Origin: an uncultured Alphaproteobacteria bacterium
GTDB lineage: Bacteria > Pseudomonadota > Alphaproteobacteria > Rhodospirillales > Rhodospirillaceae
Direction: 5' to 3'
Length of the DNA: 64,000 nt
NCBI GenBank assembly: GCA_900079695.1
Contig: LT599022.1
Coordinates: forward strand, 338,287 to 402,286
The position numbers were made by a program, and so were the translations under genes. Positions 59,814 to 64,000 of this stretch are shown one piece after another. Every line of letters starts with the position of its first letter. The stretch's first letter is position 1. The notes beneath the pieces were generated by a model. The model searched no databases and had not been told where the DNA came from. It was given only the letters and a program-made list of their open reading frames with translations.

Positions 59814-60941
59814 ATGTCCGGATTGAGAGCGTTGACGTGGGGACTGGCGCTCCTGCTGCCGAGCGTCGCCTCGGCGACTTCGCTGGATCTCGTGACGCCG
59901 GCCGACGACTTTTTGAAGGAGTCCGGTGCGCCTGGGGTGGAGGTTTCCGTGCTCGAGCGCGGCAAGGACCGGCCGCAGACGCTCGCGCGCGGGTTCGCAT
60001 GCGTGGAGAATTCCGTGCCGATGCGCGCGGATTCGGTGATGAAGCTGGGCTCGGTGACCAAGGTGTTCACCGGACTGCGCATCCGCATGCTGATCGAGGA
60101 GGGGAAGCTCGCGGAAGACGCGCCGTTGAGCCGCTTCGTTCCCGAGCAGGTGCGCGGCGACGAGATCACCGTCCGGCATCTTCTGACGCATACCTCGGGG
60201 CTGCCCGAGATGCTGGGTCTCGAACCCTTCGCCTCGAACATGGCGCATCCCTGGACGCCCCGGGAGATCGCGGCGGTGATTGCGAAGCAGCCGCTCGACT
60301 TCGCGCCGGGCAGCGCGCAGCGCTATTCGAACTCGAACTACCTGATGCTCGGGCGGATCGTCGAAATCGTGACCGGCGAACCGTTCGACCGCGAAATCCG
60401 GCAGAGGATCGCGACGCCCCTGGGGATGCGTCATCTGTCGATGGGGGACGACGAGACGGTGGTGCGCAAGGCCGCCTGCGGTTACGCGGGCGGCAAGCCC
60501 GGAGAGCTGAAACGGCCGATGATGGCGAGTCTGGTTCCGCCGATGGCGACCGGTAACCTGATCGGCACCTCGGAGGATATCGTTCGCCTCGTCAACCAGG
60601 GCCGGGTGTTGCGCCACAACCTCATCGATTCGCCGCCGCAAGGCCCGTGGCGGCTCGCCGACGGCAGTCCGGCCGTGAAGCCGCAGCATGGCCCGGATCA
60701 GGGTCTGGAGTTCGACCAGAGCCTGCTGGAAGGGATGACGCTCTTCCGTTTCGACGACCGGCCGCTCTCCCTCGTCGGCAAGGCCGGCATGTTTCCGGGT
60801 TTCGCGGCGTGGTTCCTTTACGATCCGCAGACCCGCACCGCGGTGGCGGTGACGACCAATCTGGAGACCAAGTCGATGGAGGCGATGCGGTTGGGGGTGC
60901 GGGTGCTGGAGGCGCAGCGCCGGGCGAAGGCGGTTCGCTGA
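59814..60941 (+). CDS. Beta-lactamase-fold serine hydrolase (class C/PBP-like)
   Basis: A 375-residue exported enzyme with signal peptide (LTWGLALLLPSVASA). SxxK is SVTK near residue 80 and YxN is YSN near residue 170, the two catalytic motifs of the family. The third motif, normally HxG or KxG, is represented by GKAGMFPGF near 325. Family members act as esterases, peptidases or beta-lactamases. GGAAGGAG precedes ATG 59814. It stands apart from the export run and may process or degrade the peptide, or be unrelated. Confidence 0.88.
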   Translation: MSGLRALTWGLALLLPSVASATSLDLVTPADDFLKESGAPGVEVSVLERGKDRPQTLARGFACVENSVPMRADSVMKLGSVTKVFTGLRIRMLIEEGKLAEDAPLSRFVPEQVRGDEITVRHLLTHTSGLPEMLGLEPFASNMAHPWTPREIAAVIAKQPLDFAPGSAQRYSNSNYLMLGRIVEIVTGEPFDREIRQRIATPLGMRHLSMGDDETVVRKAACGYAGGKPGELKRPMMASLVPPMATGNLIGTSEDIVRLVNQGRVLRHNLIDSPPQGPWRLADGSPAVKPQHGPDQGLEFDQSLLEGMTLFRFDDRPLSLVGKAGMFPGFAAWFLYDPQTRTAVAVTTNLETKSMEAMRLGVRVLEAQRRAKAVR

Positions 60942-60956
60942 TCTCGGGGCGCGGAG

Positions 60957-60984
60957 GGCGCTCCCGCGCGGGGGCGGGAGCGCC
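60957..60984. terminator. Strong hairpin between convergent genes
   Basis: GGCGCTCCCGC (60957-60967) pairs perfectly with GCGGGAGCGCC (60974-60984) around 6 nt, between the hydrolase stop and the AbgT stop. No T-run follows on either strand, so it may act as a bidirectional transcript end or RNA stabiliser. Confidence 0.6.
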
Positions 60985-61005
60985 ATGTGTGCGGAGAGCG
61001 CGGCG

Positions 61006-62559
61006 TCAGGCCATCCGCGCGGTGATGCCGGGTCCGATCGGCAGGTTCAGCAGATAGAATGCGGTGAACAGCAGAACCCAGGCCAGGACCGAGGCCGCCA
61101 CGTAGGGCATCAACAGCGAGAGATACCGCCCGTACCCGAGCGACGGGTCGTATTCCTGCCCGGTGCGGATGGCCGCGGGAACGAACGGGTTGCAGGGCGA
61201 GACGGGAATGAAGCTGCACATGCCGACGCGCATCGCGAGCTGGGTGAACGCGGGGGTGTAGCCCAGCATCATGAACATCGGCACGAACAGCGGCCCCAGC
61301 AGCGCCCAGGTGGCCGAGCTGCTGGGAATGAAGATCAGCAGGAAGGCGGCGACCACCATCAGCAGGAACTGCGCCGCCAGCCCGGTCATGTCGAGAGTCT
61401 GGAGCAACGCCGCGCCGGCGGTGGCGATCACCTGGCCGATGTTGGTCCACACGATCGCGGCGGTGAAGTTGGCGATCAGGAACATCAGCACGATGAAACC
61501 GCTCATATCGCGGATGGTGTCGGTCGCGAGCTTTCCGGCATCCTTGGCGCTGCGGATCTGCCCGGTGAAGACGCCGTAGGTGATCCCGGTAACTGCGAAC
61601 AGCAGGAACATCAACGCGGCGATTCCCTTCAGGAACGGCGAGCCGATGATGCCGTGGGTCTCGGGGTTGCGAAGGATGCCGGTCTCGGGAATCACCGCCA
61701 GCGCGACCAGCCCGACGAGAACGAGCGCGGCAAGGCCGGTGAACGCCAGCGCGCGCCGCTCGCGGGGATCGGCCTTTTCGAGGGTCTTCTCGACCGCTCC
61801 TTCGTAGACGCCGAGGCGCGGCTCGACGATCTTTTCGGTCACCAGCGTCACCACGATCGTCAGCAGCGCCACGGCGGTGGTGGTGAAATACCAGTTGTCG
61901 ACCGGGCTGACGTGCGCCTGCTTGTCGATGATCTGCGCCGCCGACGTCGTCAGTCCGGCCATCACCACGTCGAGGCCGACGATGATCAGGTTGGCCGAAT
62001 AGCCGCTGCCGACCGCCGCCATCGCGGTGCAGAGTCCCGCCAACGGGTGGCGTCCGACCGCGCGGAACACGATCGCCCCGATCGCGGGCATGATCAGCAG
62101 CGCGACGTCCGAAGCGATGTGGCTGAAGAAGCAGATGATGCAGAGCATGATCGTGACGCCGCGGCGGGGAATCCCCATCACCATCGCCTGGATCACCCGC
62201 TCCAGCAGCTTGGTGCGCTGCGCGATGCCCACGCCCATGGCGAGAACGACGATCAGCCCGAAGGGCGGAAACGCGACGAAGTTCCGGATCATGCTGGTGG
62301 TGAGCCAGCTGAAGGCCTCGGCGCTGAGCAGGCTGCGCGCCTCGACCTCGGCATGGGTGATGGGATTGATCACGCTCACGCCCGCGAGCGAAAGCGCCAC
62401 CGACAGCCCGATCAGCACGCAGATCGCCCAGACGAACAGCGTAAACGTATCGGGGATCTTGTTGCCGAAGCGCTCGACGGCGGCGAGGAGCCTGCCGACG
62501 ATTTCGGAGGACGGAGTCTCGGCCGATGGACTGCCGAGCGAATCCTTGGTGCTGGACAT
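61006..62559 (-). CDS. abgT: AbgT family transporter
   Basis: A 517-residue inner-membrane carrier with about a dozen helices. Family marks include FPPFGLIVVLAMGVGIAQRTKLL, FFSHIASDVALLIMPAIGAIVF, SSSATWALLGPLFVPMFM and FIPVSPCNPFVPAAIR. AbgT proteins take up p-aminobenzoyl-glutamate or export related drugs using the proton gradient. GGGAGAG precedes the start. It is second in an operon with the amidohydrolase (41 nt), the usual AbgB/AbgT pairing. Confidence 0.93.
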   Translation of the reverse strand: MSSTKDSLGSPSAETPSSEIVGRLLAAVERFGNKIPDTFTLFVWAICVLIGLSVALSLAGVSVINPITHAEVEARSLLSAEAFSWLTTSMIRNFVAFPPFGLIVVLAMGVGIAQRTKLLERVIQAMVMGIPRRGVTIMLCIICFFSHIASDVALLIMPAIGAIVFRAVGRHPLAGLCTAMAAVGSGYSANLIIVGLDVVMAGLTTSAAQIIDKQAHVSPVDNWYFTTTAVALLTIVVTLVTEKIVEPRLGVYEGAVEKTLEKADPRERRALAFTGLAALVLVGLVALAVIPETGILRNPETHGIIGSPFLKGIAALMFLLFAVTGITYGVFTGQIRSAKDAGKLATDTIRDMSGFIVLMFLIANFTAAIVWTNIGQVIATAGAALLQTLDMTGLAAQFLLMVVAAFLLIFIPSSSATWALLGPLFVPMFMMLGYTPAFTQLAMRVGMCSFIPVSPCNPFVPAAIRTGQEYDPSLGYGRYLSLLMPYVAASVLAWVLLFTAFYLLNLPIGPGITARMA

Positions 62560-62600
62560 TCTCGCTCTCCCTGTTCCGGATTTTCGTTGTGCGTGCGCGG

Positions 62601-63782
62601 CTACTTGGACGGCGCCAGCAGGGTTTCGACGAGGCCCGCCCAGAAGGCGATCCCGGGCAGCAGGGCGGCGTCGTTGAAGTCGTAGGCGGGGTTGTGCAAT
62701 GCCGCGGCGGGGGCGCCGGGGGCGCCGCTTCCCAACAGGAAGTAGGCGCCGCGCTGTTCCTCGAGCATGAAGGCGAAGTCCTCGCTGCCGAGAACCGGCC
62801 GCGCCAGTTCGAAGACGGCGTCCGCGCCGAACAGCGCCCGCGCTGCGTCGCGGGCGGCCTCGGTCGCCTCGGCGTCGTTGACGAGAACCGGGTAGGGGCC
62901 GGGCGCGGCCACGATTTCGGCGCGGCACCCGAGGGCCTGCGCCTGCGCCGCGATCAACTCCCGCACCCGCGCGTTGACCGCAGTCCGGACCGCCGGGTCG
63001 AGCGTGCGGATCGAGAGTTTCATCTCCGCCGACTGGGGAATGATGTTGAACGCGGACCCGGCGTTGACGGCGGTCACGGACACCACGGCGGCGTCGAGCG
63101 GATCGACGTTCCGGCCGACCACGCTTTGCAGCATCACCACGATCGACGCCGCGGCCACGATCGGGTCGCAGCCGGTGTGCGGGGCCGATCCGTGCGCGCC
63201 CTTGCCCAGCACCCGCACGGTGATCCGGTCGTTCGACGCCATCATCGGGCCGGGCCGGTAGTTGAACCGGCCGACCGGCAGGTCCGGCCAGTTGTGCAGG
63301 CCGTAGACGGCGTCGCACGGGAATGCCTCGAACAGGCCGTCGTCCATCATCCTGCGGGCCCCCGCCTTGCCCTCTTCGGCGGGCTGGAAGATGAGGTGCA
63401 CGGTGCCGTCGAAATTGCGCGTCGCGGCGAGATGGGCCGCCGCCCCGAGCAGCATCGCGGTGTGGCCGTCGTGACCGCAGGCGTGCATCTTGCCGGGGGT
63501 GCGGCTGGCGTAGGGCAGGCCGGTCGCCTCTTCGATCGGCAGGGCGTCCATGTCCGCGCGCAGGCCGAGGGTGCGGCTTCCCCCGCCCGCGCGGAGGGTG
63601 CCGACGACGCCGGTTCCGCCGATGCCGGTGCGCACTTCGTAGCCGGATGCGGCGAGCTTTTCGGCGACGAACTTCGCGGTTTCGAATTCCTCGAACGCCA
63701 GTTCCGGGTGCGCGTGAAGATGACGCCGGACGACGGCGGCCTCTTCGGCCAGGGTGCGGAAACGATCTTGCCAGTCGGTCAT
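62601..63782 (-). CDS. M20 family amidohydrolase (AbgA/AbgB or hippurate hydrolase type)
   Basis: A 393-residue metallopeptidase-type amidohydrolase: RRHLHAHPELAFEE near residue 20, HACGHDGH near 100, QPAEEGKAGA near 135, LHNWPDLPVG, GKGAHGSAPHTGCDP in the lid domain, and GSEDFAFMLEEQ near 350. These supply the two-metal site of M20D enzymes, which split N-acyl or aminobenzoyl amino acids. It precedes the AbgT gene, so the pair probably imports and cleaves such amides. The divergent LysR gene is the likely regulator. Confidence 0.93.
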   Translation of the reverse strand: MTDWQDRFRTLAEEAAVVRRHLHAHPELAFEEFETAKFVAEKLAASGYEVRTGIGGTGVVGTLRAGGGSRTLGLRADMDALPIEEATGLPYASRTPGKMHACGHDGHTAMLLGAAAHLAATRNFDGTVHLIFQPAEEGKAGARRMMDDGLFEAFPCDAVYGLHNWPDLPVGRFNYRPGPMMASNDRITVRVLGKGAHGSAPHTGCDPIVAAASIVVMLQSVVGRNVDPLDAAVVSVTAVNAGSAFNIIPQSAEMKLSIRTLDPAVRTAVNARVRELIAAQAQALGCRAEIVAAPGPYPVLVNDAEATEAARDAARALFGADAVFELARPVLGSEDFAFMLEEQRGAYFLLGSGAPGAPAAALHNPAYDFNDAALLPGIAFWAGLVETLLAPSK

Positions 63783-63881
63783 CGCAGGACATGCCTCCCA
63801 TTTCAGCTTGCCGGAAATGAAGGCACCCCGCAGACTCGCGGGAAAGACAAAAGTCAGCTATCCAGATAACCGCAGGTGGTC
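63783..63881. promoter_or_regulatory. Divergent promoter region of amidohydrolase and LysR genes
   Basis: The 99-bp gap between divergent starts should hold both promoters and the LysR site. A CCCGC/GCGGG repeat (63827-63831, 63838-63842) is the clearest symmetry; the true LysR box is not identified. Confidence 0.45.
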
Positions 63882-64000
63882 ATGAAGCTCTATCAACTCC
63901 GGGCGTTGGATGCCGTCGCGCGGCTCGGAGGCATCCGCGCCGCGGCCCGCGATCTCGGAGTCACCCAACCCGCGCTGACCAAGGCCTTGCGCGAACTCGA
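63882..64000 (+). CDS. LysR-family transcriptional regulator, N-terminal part (runs off window)
   Basis: The last 119 bases encode MKLYQLRALDAVARLGGIRA, then AARDLGVTQPALTKALREL, the winged-helix DNA-binding start of a LysR regulator. It is divergent from the amidohydrolase-AbgT operon, the classic position of a LysR activator. The effector domain is outside the window. Confidence 0.9.
   Translation, partial: MKLYQLRALDAVARLGGIRAAARDLGVTQPALTKALREL

Overview
The window reads as G+C-rich proteobacterial DNA. The trb/DUF2274/DUF736 conjugation set and the PF04392-type binding proteins suggest an alphaproteobacterium, perhaps Rhodospirillales-like, but this is inference and no rRNA or other marker gene is present. 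Three blocks meet here: a stress-protein island (1-6.7 kb), an integrative conjugative element core (about 8-24.6 kb) and a large hybrid peptide/polyketide locus with its export and sensing genes (about 26-59.4 kb). A short metabolic end follows (59.8-64 kb).

Stress island (all +): the C-terminal part of a ClpK-type disaggregase, a protein joining a ribosome-hibernation (HPF/RaiA-like) domain to a sigma-factor-like tail, an NDUFS4-like protein, a rhomboid protease, a ClpP-fold serine proteinase, a zinc-ribbon thioredoxin and a KefB-like antiporter. The set resembles transmissible stress-tolerance loci built around ClpK. Between 6.76 and 7.76 kb lie three decayed IS630-type transposase fragments, two of them joined head to head.

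Conjugative element: traG, a CopG-type regulator, trbBCDEJLFGI, DUF2274 and DUF736 genes, an AbiEi/AbiEii toxin-antitoxin pair behind two matching palindromic operators, a small gene and a large serine recombinase ending in a terminator. No relaxase, trbK or partition gene is seen. The starts of traG, of copG-trb and of the small gene before the recombinase share one upstream layout: a conserved box 59-62 nt before the start codon, then a perfect inverted repeat. This looks like a shared control element of the element's transfer and integration genes. An Mrr-like nuclease gene of lower G+C sits at the edge.

Biosynthetic locus: two overlapping minus-strand genes encode a 5449-residue NRPS-PKS and a 1149-residue NRPS ending in a thioesterase. 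The inferred order is C-A(Tyr/Phe)-PCP-C-PCP-E-C-PCP-C-A(Ser)-PCP-KS-DH-KR-ACP-C / A(Gln-like, with inserted methyltransferase)-PCP-TE. Two modules lack an A domain and the KS module lacks an AT, so loading in trans is expected, yet no partner is in the window. Divergent to it is a 1129-residue fusion of 2-oxoacid dehydrogenase E1alpha, E1beta, a lipoyl domain and a KAS III, possibly a single-chain maker of an acyl starter. A formyltransferase-like gene follows. A minus-strand run (59.4 to 50.7 kb) holds a periplasmic binding protein, a DUF697 protein, a peptide-type ABC exporter, a six-cysteine secreted protein, an SPFH protein, a 55-residue membrane protein, a second binding protein and an MFS protein with periplasmic sensor-like regions.

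Right end: a beta-lactamase-fold serine hydrolase, then an AbgT transporter and an M20 amidohydrolase in one operon, divergent from the start of a LysR regulator that runs off the window.
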